The position numbers were made by a program, and so were the translations under genes. Positions 34,852 to 44,109 of a DNA stretch of 46,961 nt are shown one piece after another. The notes beneath the pieces are model-generated. The model had not been told where the DNA came from, did not search any database, and worked only from the letters and a program-made list of their open reading frames with translations. Every line of letters starts with the position of its first letter. The stretch's first letter is position 1. This DNA comes from Rhabdobacter roseus (GTDB lineage: Bacteria > Bacteroidota > Bacteroidia > Cytophagales > Spirosomataceae), in the NCBI RefSeq assembly GCF_014202275.1, contig NZ_JACHGF010000021.1, positions 1-46,961 of the forward strand, given 5' to 3'.

Positions 34852-37737
34852 CTACTGCGCTACTTCCAGCTCGGCGTATTCCTCAATCGGCAAACACGAG
34901 CACACCAGGTTGCGGTCGCCGTAGGCGCTGTCGACGCGGCTTACGCTGGGCCAGAACTTGTTGAAGCGTAGGTGCGCCAGCGGGAAAGCCGCCTTTTCGC
35001 GGCTGTAGGGCCGGGTCCAGTTTTCGGCCAATACCACGCGGGCCGTGTGTGGCGCGTGCTTGAGTACGTTGTGGGTGCGGTCGGCGGTACCTTCTTCCAC
35101 TTCCCGGATCTCGTTTCGGATGGCAATGAGCGTATCACAGAAACGATCCAGCTCAGCCTTGGATTCCGACTCCGTCGGCTCGATCATCAAGGTACCTGCC
35201 ACCGGGAACGAAAGCGTAGGGGCGTGGTAGCCGTAGTCCATGAGGCGCTTGGCCAGGTCCTCGGCCTCGATGCCCGCCGCCTTGAACGGCCGGCAATCCA
35301 GGATCATCTCGTGCGCGCAGCGCCCCTGGCTACCGGTATAAAGTACCTGGTAGTGGTCGCGGAGGCGTTCCTTGATGTAGTTGGCGTTCAGGATGGCCAT
35401 TTTGGTCGCGTTGGTCAGGCCCTCGCCGCCCATCATGGCAATATACGCGTAGGAGATCGTCAGGATGCTGGCGCTGCCAAAAGGGGCCGCCGAAACGGCC
35501 GAAATAGCCTGCTCGCCGCCGGTCTTGACCACTGCGTGGCCCGGCAGGAAAGGTATAAGGTGCGCCGCTACGCCAATGGGCCCCATGCCGGGCCCGCCGC
35601 CGCCGTGCGGGATACAGAACGTTTTGTGCAGGTTGAGGTGACAGACGTCAGCCCCGATGCTGGCCGGGCTGGTGAGTCCTACCTGGGCGTTCATATTGGC
35701 CCCGTCCATGTACACCTGTCCGCCGTGGCTATGAATAACCTCACAAATTTCCTTAATGCTTTCCTCAAATACCCCGTGGGTAGAAGGGTAGGTCACCATA
35801 AGACAGGAAAGCGCGTCGCTATACTGCTCGGCTTTGGCTTTGAGGTCGGCCACGTCGATGTTGCCCCGCTCGTCGCACTTGGTAACGATCACCTTCATGC
35901 CCGCCATCACGGCCGAGGCCGGGTTGGTACCGTGCGCCGACGAAGGGATCAGCGCTACATTGCGGTGGTGGTCGCCGCGGCTCTCGTGGTAGGCGCGGAT
36001 CACCATCAGACCGGCGTACTCGCCCTGGGCACCGGAGTTGGGTTGTAGCGACATGGCCGCAAAGCCCGTGATCTCGCAAAGCCAGTCGTTGAGCTCGCCG
36101 AAAAGCTGGCGGTAGCCCGCCGCTTGCTTTTGCGGAGCGAAGGGGTGCATTTTGCCAAATTCCGGCCAGGTAACGGGGATCATCTCCGCCGTGGCGTTGA
36201 GCTTCATGGTGCAGCTACCCAACGAAATCATGGAATGGACCAGCGAAAGGTCCTTATTCTCCAGCATTTTCAGGTACCGCAGCATCTCGTGCTCGGTATG
36301 ATGTGTGTTAAATACCGGGTGCGTCAGGTAAGGCGAGGTCCGTTCCAGCGCTTCGGGTAGTGCCAGCTCTATTTCTTCGTCGATGATCATTTCGCCCTGA
36401 AAACCCGATACTTCGGCGAAGATATTCAGCAGCTCGATGGTATCACCGAAGGTCTTGGCTTCGTCGAACGATACCCCCACCAGCTCATCGCCCGTGTAGC
36501 GGAGGTTGATGCCGTACTTCTGGGTCTCTTGCCGCAGCTTGTTCACCAGGGGCGTCTGGATGGTGATGGTGTCGAAGTAGGTATCAGTAAGTACCCGGTA
36601 ATTAAATTTCTTGATGGTTTCGGCGAAAAGCTTCGCCAAACCGTGCGTACGGGCGGCAATATTTTTGAGCCCTTCGGGCCCGTGGTAAACGGCGTAGGCT
36701 CCGGCCATAACGGCCAAAAGTACCTGGGCTGTACAGATATTGGAAGTCGCTTTTTCCCGACGAATGTGTTGCTCGCGCGTTTGCAATGCCATACGCAGCG
36801 CCCGGTTGCCCTCGGCATCCACCGACACGCCGATGATCCGGCCCGGGAGTTGGCGTTTGAAGCTTTCTTTGGTAGCAAAAAAAGCCGCGTGCGGCCCGCC
36901 GTAGCCCATCGGTACCCCAAAGCGCTGGGCGGAGCCTACCACCACATCGGCCCCCATTTCACCGGGTGCTTTAAGCAGCGTCAGGGCCAGCAGGTCAGCC
37001 GCAACGGCTACGGATAGCTGTGCTTCGTGCGCCGAAGCGATCAGGTCCGTGTAGTCAAGTACCTGGCCGTCGGTGGCGGGGTACTGGAGCAGCAGGCCAA
37101 AGAGGTTCTCCTGCGTTAGGTCCAGCGTGCGGTGGTTGCCTACCAGTACTTTAATGCCCACCGGCGTAGCCCGCGTGCGCAGCAGGTCGATGGTCTGCGG
37201 GTGGCAGAGTTCCGACACAAAAAACGTATCCGCTGCTTTTTTAGCGGCGGGGCGGGCGCTGTGCAGCATGGTCATGGCCTCGGCGGCGGCGGTACCTTCG
37301 TCGAGGAGTGAGGCGTTGGCAATCTCCATACCCGTGAGGTCGGTCACGACGGTCTGAAAATTCAGGAGCATTTCCAGGCGTCCCTGCGCGATCTCGGCCT
37401 GGTAGGGCGTATAAGCGGTATACCAGGCGGGGTTTTCCAGTACGTTGCGCAAGATCACGTTGGGCGTGAAGGTGTCGTAGTAGCCAGTACCGATAAATGA
37501 CCGGAACACGACATTCTGGCTGGCTAGTTTCTTAAAATCGTGCAAAAACTGCTGCTCTGAGCGCGGCGGCGGTAAGCGCAGTGGCTCCGAAAGCCGGATG
37601 CCGCCCGGAACGGTTTGTTCTATGAGTTGATCCAGGGAGTCGACGCCTACCGTGTGGAGCATTTCCCGGAGCTCCGTTTCGTCTTTACCGTGATGCCGAT
37701 CCTCAAATTTTTCCTGGGAATGGAGGTTGATTTTCAT
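34852..37737 (-). CDS. gcvP: Glycine dehydrogenase (decarboxylating), P-protein, fused single-chain form
   Basis: Decarboxylates glycine with PLP and hands the aminomethyl group to the lipoyl H-protein. 961 residues from the ATG at 37737 ([20 protein letters not shown]), i.e. the alpha-beta fused form. The PLP lysine lies in [25 protein letters not shown] in the second half, and [17 protein letters not shown] and [13 protein letters not shown] are also typical. A TACTTTTG -7 element (37782-37789, minus) sits 45 bases upstream, without a strong -33. gcvT and gcvH are elsewhere. The 205 bases between it and the Fic pseudogene contain nothing recognised. Confidence 0.97.
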   Translation of the reverse strand: MKINLHSQEKFEDRHHGKDETELREMLHTVGVDSLDQLIEQTVPGGIRLSEPLRLPPPRSEQQFLHDFKKLASQNVVFRSFIGTGYYDTFTPNVILRNVLENPAWYTAYTPYQAEIAQGRLEMLLNFQTVVTDLTGMEIANASLLDEGTAAAEAMTMLHSARPAAKKAADTFFVSELCHPQTIDLLRTRATPVGIKVLVGNHRTLDLTQENLFGLLLQYPATDGQVLDYTDLIASAHEAQLSVAVAADLLALTLLKAPGEMGADVVVGSAQRFGVPMGYGGPHAAFFATKESFKRQLPGRIIGVSVDAEGNRALRMALQTREQHIRREKATSNICTAQVLLAVMAGAYAVYHGPEGLKNIAARTHGLAKLFAETIKKFNYRVLTDTYFDTITIQTPLVNKLRQETQKYGINLRYTGDELVGVSFDEAKTFGDTIELLNIFAEVSGFQGEMIIDEEIELALPEALERTSPYLTHPVFNTHHTEHEMLRYLKMLENKDLSLVHSMISLGSCTMKLNATAEMIPVTWPEFGKMHPFAPQKQAAGYRQLFGELNDWLCEITGFAAMSLQPNSGAQGEYAGLMVIRAYHESRGDHHRNVALIPSSAHGTNPASAVMAGMKVIVTKCDERGNIDVADLKAKAEQYSDALSCLMVTYPSTHGVFEESIKEICEVIHSHGGQVYMDGANMNAQVGLTSPASIGADVCHLNLHKTFCIPHGGGGPGMGPIGVAAHLIPFLPGHAVVKTGGEQAISAVSAAPFGSASILTISYAYIAMMGGEGLTNATKMAILNANYIKERLRDHYQVLYTGSQGRCAHEMILDCRPFKAAGIEAEDLAKRLMDYGYHAPTLSFPVAGTLMIEPTESESKAELDRFCDTLIAIRNEIREVEEGTADRTHNVLKHAPHTARVVLAENWTRPYSREKAAFPLAHLRFNKFWPSVSRVDSAYGDRNLVCSCLPIEEYAELEVAQ

Positions 37738-37942
37738 TCGTTTGGGGCAGAAAGAACCTGTAAGTACTGGGTTTGAAAAAACAAAAGTAAGCAAAACCAA
37801 CCGAATCTGTATGATGAATCGTTGGTATGCTTACCATTGCTACATGAACAGCCTAGCCGACAAGTAAGTTTCCGAAAAAGAGCCGGGATGCTCTATTGGA
37901 ATTGTATAACTTGTCGATTGGACCAACCGGGCCCTACGGCTA

Positions 37943-38596
37943 TCATAAGGTACTTAGGTACACCAACTGATAGCTCGTGCTGCGCCCTCCGGCCGTGTTT
38001 TTTACGAGAATACCTTGATTTTCCAACCCTTGAATATCTCGTAGCGCAGTATCCGTCGACACCTTAGTGATTTTGGCCCATTTGGAGGTAGTAAGATTGC
38101 CTTCAAACCCATCCAGCAGCTTGTCTAGCATGAGCTTTTGACGAGTAGTGATCGTTTTGGTAGAAAAGAAGGTCCAATAACGAGCTTTGGTAAGCACGGT
38201 GTCAAGCGTCTCTTCGGCATTTTCCAAGGCTCTTTCCAAGCATGATAAAAACCAAACAAGCCATTTCGTAACATCTAAATCTCCTTTTTGGGTTTTCTCC
38301 AACGTTTCGTAATACCCTTTATGCTAAGGGATAGAAGTACCTATATCCAGGCCCAATTTACGGGCAATGGAAGACCTTACTTGATCTGGATCTAGAAACT
38401 CGCCTTCTATTTCAGTCGTTTTCAATGCATCCTGAGTAAGGGTTTTTAGCTCGGCTTCTTCCTGTAAAGCAAAGCCCAAGCTCATCATTCTACCGATGAG
38501 CTTTCCTTGTTTATGACGTACCGAAGCTAATAAGGGAATTACCGTGTGAGCATCCCAACGAAATTGAGGCCATTGGCTATATTGATAGATATACAT
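37943..38596 (-). pseudogene. Decayed Fic-family gene: DUF4172 N-terminus and wHTH C-terminus without the Fic core
   Basis: From the ATG at 38596 (MYIYQYSQWPQFRWDA) the frame gives the DUF4172 N-terminal domain typical of Fic/DOC proteins, including LKTTEIEGEFLDPDQVRSSIARKLGLD (the inhibitory-helix-like SSxEGE region). A TAG follows TSIP. The same frame then goes on directly with HKGYYETLEKTQKGDLDVTKW, the family sequence that normally follows the catalytic domain. It ends with a winged-helix segment (STDTALRDIQGLENQGILVKNTAGGRSTSYQL). The whole AMP-transferase core with HPFxDGNGR, roughly 150 residues, is missing. The two parts are in one frame and separated by a single stop, so this is a deletion, not a sequencing frameshift. 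Catalysis is impossible. The C-terminal part could still be made if translation restarts. Confidence 0.85.
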
Positions 38597-38598
38597 AC

Positions 38599-38697
38599 AT
38601 TCACCGCATTTTATAAGGTGAATATAAGAACTATTCGCCGCATAAACAGTAGGTACGCCGCAAAAAATGCGGTGAATAGAACAACTATTCACCGCAT
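38599..38697. repeat. Array of ATTCACCGCAT repeats upstream of the Fic remnant (probable operators)
   Basis: Copies: 38599-38609 (ATTCACCGCAT), an inverse half at 38615-38624 (AAGGTGAATA), a one-mismatch copy at 38631-38643 (CTATTCGCCGCAT), and a perfect inverted pair, ATGCGGTGAATAG at 38667-38679 and CTATTCACCGCAT at 38685-38697 around AACAA. They directly adjoin the start codon at 38594-38596. The spacing suggests binding sites for a dimeric regulator. The C-terminal winged helix of the adjacent Fic protein is a natural candidate for autoregulation; that is inference. Confidence 0.6.
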
Positions 38698-38735
38698 CGG
38701 AAAAGGTCAGGTACCTTTAACCAAAGTACCTACGC

Positions 38736-38966
38736 TTAGTGCTTGGGGCAGTCGCAGGAGCTGCGGCGTTTAAAAATGCCCAGGAATTTCTTGTTACGAG
38801 GCTTTTTATACCCCTTATAGCGTTTTCTTTTTTTCTGGTTTTTCCCCAAATCCTGGAGCTCAACACGGGTAGTTTCTGCGGAGGTAGTAGCGGCGCGCGT
38901 TTCCGGAGCCAAACCGCCCAGAAATAGCCCCAGCAAAAAAATCAGGATCGTTGCTTTATTTTTCAT
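38736..38966 (-). CDS. Small secreted basic protein of unknown function
   Basis: 76 residues. A clear signal peptide (MKNKATILIFLLGLFLGG, cleavage probably near RAA) precedes a mature part that is strongly basic (KNQKKRKRYKGYKKPRNKKF) and ends in SSCDCPKH, with two cysteines. Short, Lys/Arg-rich exported proteins of this kind are frequent orphans in Bacteroidota. I do not recognise the family. It stands alone, 110 bases before the metallophosphoesterase stop in the same direction. Confidence 0.65.
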   Translation of the reverse strand: MKNKATILIFLLGLFLGGLAPETRAATTSAETTRVELQDLGKNQKKRKRYKGYKKPRNKKFLGIFKRRSSCDCPKH

Positions 38967-39076
38967 AAGGTACTTTGCTATCGAAAGGTACTTTGATCTT
39001 TCTTCCTTATTTCACCAACGCACATTCTCCGTATTTATTCCCGCTGGCGGTGAAGAATTTCCGCAGCGGGTACCTG

Positions 39077-40330
39077 CTACGCTTTTACCAGCTCCAGAAT
39101 GGTGATTTCGGGCAAAATCCCGACCCGGCCGGGGTACCCAATGTACCCAAAGCCGCGGTTGACGTAGAGGTACTGCTGTGCTTCCTGGTACAGTCCGGCC
39201 CACTGCTTGTAGCGATACTGCACCGGACTCCACTTGAAGCCGGGCAGCTCTACGCCAAACTGCATTCCGTGCGTGTGCCCGGCCAGCGCCAGGTCAATGT
39301 CCGGGAAAGCGGGCCGCACCTGGGCTTCCCAGTGGCTGGGGTCGTGCGAGAGCAGGAGCTTCACGGGGTACTCTTCTGCGCCGCGGTAGGCTTTGGCCAG
39401 GTCGCCTTTCTGAACAAAACTCGTGCCCCAATTTTGAATACCGATGAGTCCTATTTCGGCACCATCTACCCGGATGGCCCGGTTTTCGTCCAGCATCAGG
39501 TTCCAACCCATCAGGGCATGGGCTTTTTTGAGGTCTTCCAGGTTACGGCGTTTGGCTTCGGGGTTTGGCCAGTTGTAGTAGTCGCCGTAGTCGTGGTTGC
39601 CCAGTACGGAGTACACGCCCAGCGGTGCTTTTACTTTTTCAAAAATAGAAAGGTACTCTTTCACTTCAATGGCCTGATCATTTACGAGGTCGCCGGTGAA
39701 AAAGGCCAGGTCAGGCTTCTCGCGCAGGAGCATTTCTACCCCACCTTTGACGGCTGTTTTATTAAAAAAACTACCCGAGTGAATATCCGAAAGCTGCGCG
39801 ATCCGGATGCCGTCGAATTCTTTGGGAAGATTCTTGAGGGGTACTTTGACGCGCCGGATGCGGTAGTCGTGCGCGCCCGAGAGGATGCCGAAGACAAAGG
39901 TACCAAACAAACTACCCCCGGCCACCAAGGCCGTGGTGGCCATAAACTCCGAGCGGGGAATGCGGGCTACATCGGGGCTGGCGGTGGGCTCCGCCGCCGG
40001 AGGTACCACCAGCTGGATGGCCCACTGGACCAGCCGCCGTAAGTCATCAACGAGCAGGAAAAGTACTGAGAATAGCTTGGCAAAGTACGGAATGGCGATG
40101 CCCGCAAAGACGAAGTTGCGTGTAGCGCGCCCGAAGGTATCGGGCGGGAGCAGCTGCAAGAGCAAAAATGCTGACAGCGGTAGCACGGAGAAAAACCAGT
40201 AAATGCCCGATACCCAGCGCTGCGTAGACTCCGAAGAAGTACGTAATACCGTCCGGAGCGCCTGCCACACGTACCAATCCAGCGCAAAAAAGATAAAAGC
40301 CAGTACTATAAAGAACAAAGAACGGTTCAT
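39077..40330 (-). CDS. Membrane-anchored metallophosphoesterase (YkuE/calcineurin-like)
   Basis: 417 residues from the ATG at 40330 (MNRSLFFIVLAFIFFALDW). Three to four transmembrane helices fill the first 130 residues (SLFFIVLAFIFFALDWYVW, YWFFSVLPLSAFLLLQLL, FVFAGIAIPYFAKLFSVLFLL). A further hydrophobic stretch (TALVAGGSLFGTFVFGILSG) precedes the catalytic domain. The dimetal motifs are all present: IAQLSDIHSGSF, FFTGDLVND, VLGNHDYGDY, LLLSHDPSHWE and LALAGHTHGMQF. Related proteins hydrolyse lipid A- or UDP-type phosphodiesters or other phosphates; the substrate here is unknown. The catalytic domain would face the periplasm or the cytosol depending on helix number, which I cannot settle. 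Confidence 0.9.
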   Translation of the reverse strand: MNRSLFFIVLAFIFFALDWYVWQALRTVLRTSSESTQRWVSGIYWFFSVLPLSAFLLLQLLPPDTFGRATRNFVFAGIAIPYFAKLFSVLFLLVDDLRRLVQWAIQLVVPPAAEPTASPDVARIPRSEFMATTALVAGGSLFGTFVFGILSGAHDYRIRRVKVPLKNLPKEFDGIRIAQLSDIHSGSFFNKTAVKGGVEMLLREKPDLAFFTGDLVNDQAIEVKEYLSIFEKVKAPLGVYSVLGNHDYGDYYNWPNPEAKRRNLEDLKKAHALMGWNLMLDENRAIRVDGAEIGLIGIQNWGTSFVQKGDLAKAYRGAEEYPVKLLLSHDPSHWEAQVRPAFPDIDLALAGHTHGMQFGVELPGFKWSPVQYRYKQWAGLYQEAQQYLYVNRGFGYIGYPGRVGILPEITILELVKA

Positions 40331-40399
40331 AAGCTGAAGAAAAAGCATCTATCGGCATAAAACGCTTCAGTCCGTTTTCTTGTTCATTAAATTCTTCGT

Positions 40400-40418
40400 A
40401 ATGAGAATAATACTCATT
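40400..40418. promoter_or_regulatory. Possible Fur-box-like palindrome
   Basis: AATGAGAATAATACTCATT is a 19-base palindrome with one mismatch pair, and matches the 7-1-7 Fur pattern TGAnAATnATTnTCA at all but one position (40402-40416). It lies in the divergent gap between the metallophosphoesterase and the 73-residue gene. A TAACTTTG -7 match for the right-hand gene is at 40445-40452. Iron control is a guess. Confidence 0.35.
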
Positions 40419-40518
40419 GAACGGAGATAGAGCGGGCTGAACGGTAACTTTGGCCCCCCTGATCAGGTACCTTATTCTTTTTACGCAAGGATTTTTTCCA
40501 TTACATCAACCCAACGCG

Positions 40519-40740
40519 ATGGCTACTTTCGATTTCAAACGTTTTCACCTTCGTTCCATCAACGCGCACTCGGAAGCAGAGCGGGCGGCAATTAACCAGG
40601 AATTGAAGGCCCTATACGCTTCTTTGTCGTCCGAAGAACAACAGGAATTCAATGAACAGCTGCAGGCCTTTCTGGTGCGCGAAATGGGGCGGCTCAAATC
40701 CGACTTTGACTCCGTGAAGGGAATGAATAGCGCCAACTAA
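40519..40740 (+). CDS. Small helical protein of unknown function
   Basis: 73 residues from the ATG at 40519 (MATFDFKRFHLRSINAHSEAER). The sequence is almost all amphipathic helix, highly charged (ERAAINQELKALYASLSSEEQQEFNEQLQAFLVREM), cytosolic, with no cysteine or recognised motif. Its reading frame goes straight into a strong palindromic hairpin one base after the stop codon, which supports it as a real gene. The open frame could begin upstream at 40450 but that part is not protein-like. Confidence 0.65.
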   Translation: MATFDFKRFHLRSINAHSEAERAAINQELKALYASLSSEEQQEFNEQLQAFLVREMGRLKSDFDSVKGMNSAN

Positions 40741-40741
40741 A

Positions 40742-40773
40742 AACCCTACCCCTCAGCGCTGAGGGGTAGGGTT
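40742..40773. terminator. Perfect palindromic terminator between the 73-aa gene and the DUF1573 gene
   Basis: AACCCTACCCCTCAGC (40742-40757) and its exact complement to 40773 form a 32-base perfect palindrome. On the minus strand it continues into TTTTTAG, so it best fits termination of the DUF1573 gene; the + side has no T-tract but the stem lies right after that gene's stop. Confidence 0.7.
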
Positions 40774-40797
40774 GGGTAGGTACTTAGTAGGATACTT

Positions 40798-41175
40798 TTA
40801 CTCCGTCACTTCCCCTTCCAGCCGCAGCACCACCAGCCCGCTGTCGCCATTAGACTCCACGGTAACGGATTTGGCAAAGGGACCCACGACGGCGGCGTTG
40901 AATGTGGCCTTAATGACCGCCGACTGGCCGGGAAGCAGCGGCTCCTTGTCGTACTCGACGCCCGTGCAGCCGCACGAGCCGGTAGCCCGGGCAATGAGCA
41001 GGGGAGTCGTGCCGGCGTTGGTGTACCTAAACTCGGCCGTGACGGGTTTGCCTTTTGGGATTTTACCAAATTGCTTCGTCGTTTGCGCCCATTCAAAGGC
41101 CGCCAGGGGGTAGGCCATGACCAGGGAGGAGATAATTAGGCCGGCAACCAGCAGCATCATACTTTTTCGTTTCAT
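40798..41175 (-). CDS. Exported DUF1573 (Ig-like ASH-type) protein
   Basis: 125 residues. An N-terminal hydrophobic segment (MKRKSMMLLVAGLIISSLVMAYPLAAFEW) acts as signal peptide or anchor. It is followed by a DUF1573 beta-sandwich: QFGKIPKGKPVTAEFRYTNAGTTPLLIARATGSCGCTGVEYDKEPLLPGQSAVIKATF, with the characteristic SCGCT motif. The domain is common in Bacteroidota secreted proteins and of unknown role. A TACTTTTG -7 match at 41219-41226 (minus) is about 45 bases upstream. Confidence 0.88.
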   Translation of the reverse strand: MKRKSMMLLVAGLIISSLVMAYPLAAFEWAQTTKQFGKIPKGKPVTAEFRYTNAGTTPLLIARATGSCGCTGVEYDKEPLLPGQSAVIKATFNAAVVGPFAKSVTVESNGDSGLVVLRLEGEVTE

Positions 41176-41341
41176 ACATTTTTACGGTTTAAGATGGAAC
41201 ATATGTTGATCAACCGGTCAAAAGTAGAGGTTGTTGAATCAGAGGCTTGTTAATGAGTTGGTAAGGTTTGTTAACTAGGTGTTAATGCCTTGAAAAAAGT
41301 CGGAAAAGCCCGTAATTAGCGTCGGAATCTTCCTACTTCTT

Positions 41342-42595
41342 ATGCCCAGAAGAACCATACGATGGCTTGTGTTACTATCGGCTCTATCCATTATGGGGGT
41401 GGTAGTCACGCAGATATATTGGGTGAAGAAGACCCTCGATCTGCGCGAAAGGCAGTTTAACCAGCGCGCCCACGTAGCCTTGCAGGATGTGGCCGAAGAG
41501 CTCACGCGGATCAACGGCGTCATGCAGATCACGAACCCCGTGGAGCAGCTCTCGCCGGATTACTTTTTGGTCAATACCAATTCCACTACCCAGCCGGAGG
41601 TACTTGAGCATTTCCTGAAAGACAGCTTTCAGAAGCACGAGCTCATTACTGATTTTGAAGTAGGTATCTACGACTGCACCACCGACCGCTTGCGCTACGG
41701 CATGTCGCTCAGTACCCGCAACAACGACAAAACCCCCGCCCCCACCGCCGACTGGATCAAAACGGACAAGTACCCCTATTACTTTGGCATCCGGTTTCCG
41801 CAGCAGCGGGAGTACCTGGCGGGCGACCTCCAGGGCTGGATTTGGTCCTCCGGCCTGGTGCTGGTGGCAGTCTGCTTTTTTGCCTACGCCCTATTTGTTA
41901 TTTTGCGCCAAAAACAGCTTTCCGAAATTCAGCGCGATTTTATCAACAACATGACGCACGAGCTACAAACGCCGATCTCGACCATCCGCATAGCGGCCGA
42001 TGTGCTACAAACACCTGCCATTACTACCCAGCCTGAGCGCCATAAAAGGTACGTGCAGATCGTACAGGAGGAAATCCTGCGGCTGCAACGGCAGGTAGAA
42101 ATGGTACTTAACATGGCCAAGGCGGAGCGCAAAAAGCTGGCCATGCAGGTAGAATGGCTGGACGCCCACGAAGTCATTTCGGCCATGCTACGGCCCCATC
42201 AGCATAAAGTACAGGTGCAGCTTACGGCTAGTGCGCCCTACGTCCACGCCGATCGCATTCATTTTGGCAACCTGCTCAACAACCTGGTGGACAATGCCAT
42301 TAAGTACTCGCCCGCCGACGCCGTGGTGAGTATTCGGACGTACGACCGGGCCGAATCGCTGGTGCTGGCCGTGCGCGACCAGGGCATGGGTATTGCGCCC
42401 GAGCACCAAAAGAAGATTTTTGAGAAGTTTTACCGGGTACCTTATGGCAATGTGCACAACGTCAAAGGTTTTGGGATAGGCCTGAGCTACGTGCAGCAGA
42501 TCGTGAAAGCCCACCGCTGGAAGCTGGAGCTGGACAGTGCGCTCGGAGAGGGAAGTGAATTTCGGGTGATCATCCCTAAACATCAAAAGCCATGA
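41342..42595 (+). CDS. Membrane sensor histidine kinase
   Basis: 417 residues. The first transmembrane helix is near residues 9-25 (VLLSALSIMGVVVTQIYWV), followed by a periplasmic sensor region of about 140 residues of unknown ligand, and the second helix is near 163-182 (GLVLVAVCFFAYALFVIL). The HisKA domain has the phospho-accepting His in FINNMTHELQTPISTI. The ATPase domain shows the N box LNNLVDNAIKYSP, G1 VRDQGMGIAPEHQKKIFEKFYRV and G2 VKGFGIGLSYVQQIV. It overlaps the response regulator gene by four bases, so the two form one signalling pair. Confidence 0.95.
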   Translation: MPRRTIRWLVLLSALSIMGVVVTQIYWVKKTLDLRERQFNQRAHVALQDVAEELTRINGVMQITNPVEQLSPDYFLVNTNSTTQPEVLEHFLKDSFQKHELITDFEVGIYDCTTDRLRYGMSLSTRNNDKTPAPTADWIKTDKYPYYFGIRFPQQREYLAGDLQGWIWSSGLVLVAVCFFAYALFVILRQKQLSEIQRDFINNMTHELQTPISTIRIAADVLQTPAITTQPERHKRYVQIVQEEILRLQRQVEMVLNMAKAERKKLAMQVEWLDAHEVISAMLRPHQHKVQVQLTASAPYVHADRIHFGNLLNNLVDNAIKYSPADAVVSIRTYDRAESLVLAVRDQGMGIAPEHQKKIFEKFYRVPYGNVHNVKGFGIGLSYVQQIVKAHRWKLELDSALGEGSEFRVIIPKHQKP

Positions 42596-43278
42596 AAGCA
42601 AAAATTCTGTACGTCGAGGATGATCCCAATTTAGGGTTTACGACCAAGGATAATCTGGAAGCCCATGACTACGAAATTGTGCACTGCCCGGACGGGAAAA
42701 AGGCCTGGGCGGCTTTCCAGGAGCAGCATTTTGACCTGTGCGTACTGGACGTAATGCTCCCCGAAATGGACGGCTTCACGCTGGCCCGGCACATCCGGGA
42801 AGTTGACGCGCAGGTACCTGTGCTGTTTTTGACGGCCCGCTCGATGCAGGAAGACAAGATCCAGGGCCTGCTGCTGGGCGGTGACGACTACCTCACCAAG
42901 CCCTTCAGTATTCAGGAGCTGGTACTTCGGATCGAGGTGTTTCTGCGCCGCACCAAGCCCGACTACCAGCCCGAAAATCCGCAAAGTACCTTTGTGATTG
43001 GCAAGTATCGCTTTGACTTTGAGAAGCTCACCCTGAGTCAAAACGGGCAGGTGCATACCCTTACCTTTCGGGAAGCCGAGGTACTTAAGTACCTCGCGTC
43101 CAAGCCCCGGCAAGTAGTCAAGCGCGAAGAGGTACTTACCGAGATCTGGGGCGACAACGACTACTACATGGGCCGTAGCCTCGATGTCTTTGTTAGCCGC
43201 CTCCGCAAGTACCTCTCCCAGGACCCCGCCATCCGGATCGATAACGTACACGGCGTAGGCTTTCGGCTTAGCTGGTAG
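42592..43278 (+). CDS. OmpR-family response regulator
   Basis: 228 residues. The receiver domain has the acidic pair in YVEDDPNLG, the phospho-accepting Asp53 in LCVLDVMLPEMDGF, the Thr in FLTARSM and the Lys in YLTKPFS. The C-terminal winged helix (LTFREAEVLKYLASKPRQVVKREEVLTEIWGDNDYYMGRSLDVFVSRLRKYL) is the OmpR/PhoB DNA-binding type. It follows its kinase with an ATGA overlap and is probably a transcription regulator of unknown targets. It is convergent with the NagB-like gene. Confidence 0.95.
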   Translation: MKAKILYVEDDPNLGFTTKDNLEAHDYEIVHCPDGKKAWAAFQEQHFDLCVLDVMLPEMDGFTLARHIREVDAQVPVLFLTARSMQEDKIQGLLLGGDDYLTKPFSIQELVLRIEVFLRRTKPDYQPENPQSTFVIGKYRFDFEKLTLSQNGQVHTLTFREAEVLKYLASKPRQVVKREEVLTEIWGDNDYYMGRSLDVFVSRLRKYLSQDPAIRIDNVHGVGFRLSW

Positions 43279-43309
43279 TTTTTGGGGCGGGTTCCGCGCC
43301 CAGGTACCC

Positions 43310-44059
43310 TTAGGGGGTACTTGCTTTTTGGGAAAGAAGCTGAGCCGACGACTCGTCCAGAAAAAATGTACAACTAGGGTGTTGCTGCAAAATACTGGCG
43401 GGGAACTGATTGCTCACCGCTTGTTCCAGGCTATTTTTAACGGCCTGCGCCTTACGGGCGTCGGGTACGGAACAGATAATGTGGGCCGACTTCATGATCT
43501 GCTTTACGGACATACTGATGGCCTGCGTAGGTACCTCCTCCAAGGAAGCAAACCAGCCTTCGTTCATCTGTTGTCTTCGGCAGGGCTCATCCAGGGTGAC
43601 GATGAGGTAGGGGCGTTCGGTGTCGAAGTCGGCCGGAGGATCGTTAAAGGCCAAGTGGCCGTTTTCGCCCACACCCACCAGCGCAACGTCGATGGGATGT
43701 TCCCGGATAAGTACCCCCAGCCGCTCGCATTCGGCTTCAGCATCCACCTCGCCATCAATGAGATGGACGGCCTGCAAGGAAGGTACTTTGGCCAAAAATC
43801 GCTCCTGGAGGTACTTACGAAAACTAGCCGGATGCGCCAGCGGTAAGCCTATGTACTCATCCAGGTGAAACATCGTGACTTTGCCCCAGTCGAGATCTTC
43901 ATGCAGCAGCTGATTCAGCGTTTCAAACTGGCTGGTACCCGTAGCCAGAATCACGTTCGCCTTTCCGTGGTCGGTGATGGCTTGCCGGATCAGCACCGCG
44001 GCCCTGGCTCCGGCCGCCTTTCCTAGCTCCGCGGGAGATTTTGCTATGGTAATTTTCAT
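43310..44059 (-). CDS. NagB-like glucosamine-6-phosphate deaminase/isomerase
   Basis: 249 residues of the NagB/6-phosphogluconolactonase fold. The conserved [12 protein letters not shown] has Asp67, matching the E. coli NagB proton acceptor Asp72. The second motif reads [16 protein letters not shown]: His135 is kept, Asn133 replaces Asp141 of E. coli (Asn also occurs in Gram-positive NagB), and Asp140 replaces the catalytic Glu148. The allosteric and substrate contacts may therefore differ, and the true substrate may be another amino sugar phosphate. It is 50 bases downstream of the GH109 gene in the same direction, which fits use of an N-acetylated amino sugar. Confidence 0.88.
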   Translation of the reverse strand: MKITIAKSPAELGKAAGARAAVLIRQAITDHGKANVILATGTSQFETLNQLLHEDLDWGKVTMFHLDEYIGLPLAHPASFRKYLQERFLAKVPSLQAVHLIDGEVDAEAECERLGVLIREHPIDVALVGVGENGHLAFNDPPADFDTERPYLIVTLDEPCRRQQMNEGWFASLEEVPTQAISMSVKQIMKSAHIICSVPDARKAQAVKNSLEQAVSNQFPASILQQHPSCTFFLDESSAQLLSQKASTP

Positions 44060-44109
44060 GAATAGTAGGTACTTACATGTAGAGCCCGAAGGCGTAATTT
44101 CCTGGAGTC

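Noticed and set aside
37822-38067. 81-residue plus-strand ORF between gcvP and the Fic remnant
   Set aside because: Mostly antisense to the Fic C-terminus, with no recognisable protein pattern.
38599-38697. CRISPR array
   Set aside because: Repeats are short (11-13 bases), partly inverted, with irregular gaps and no Cas genes; operator sites fit better.
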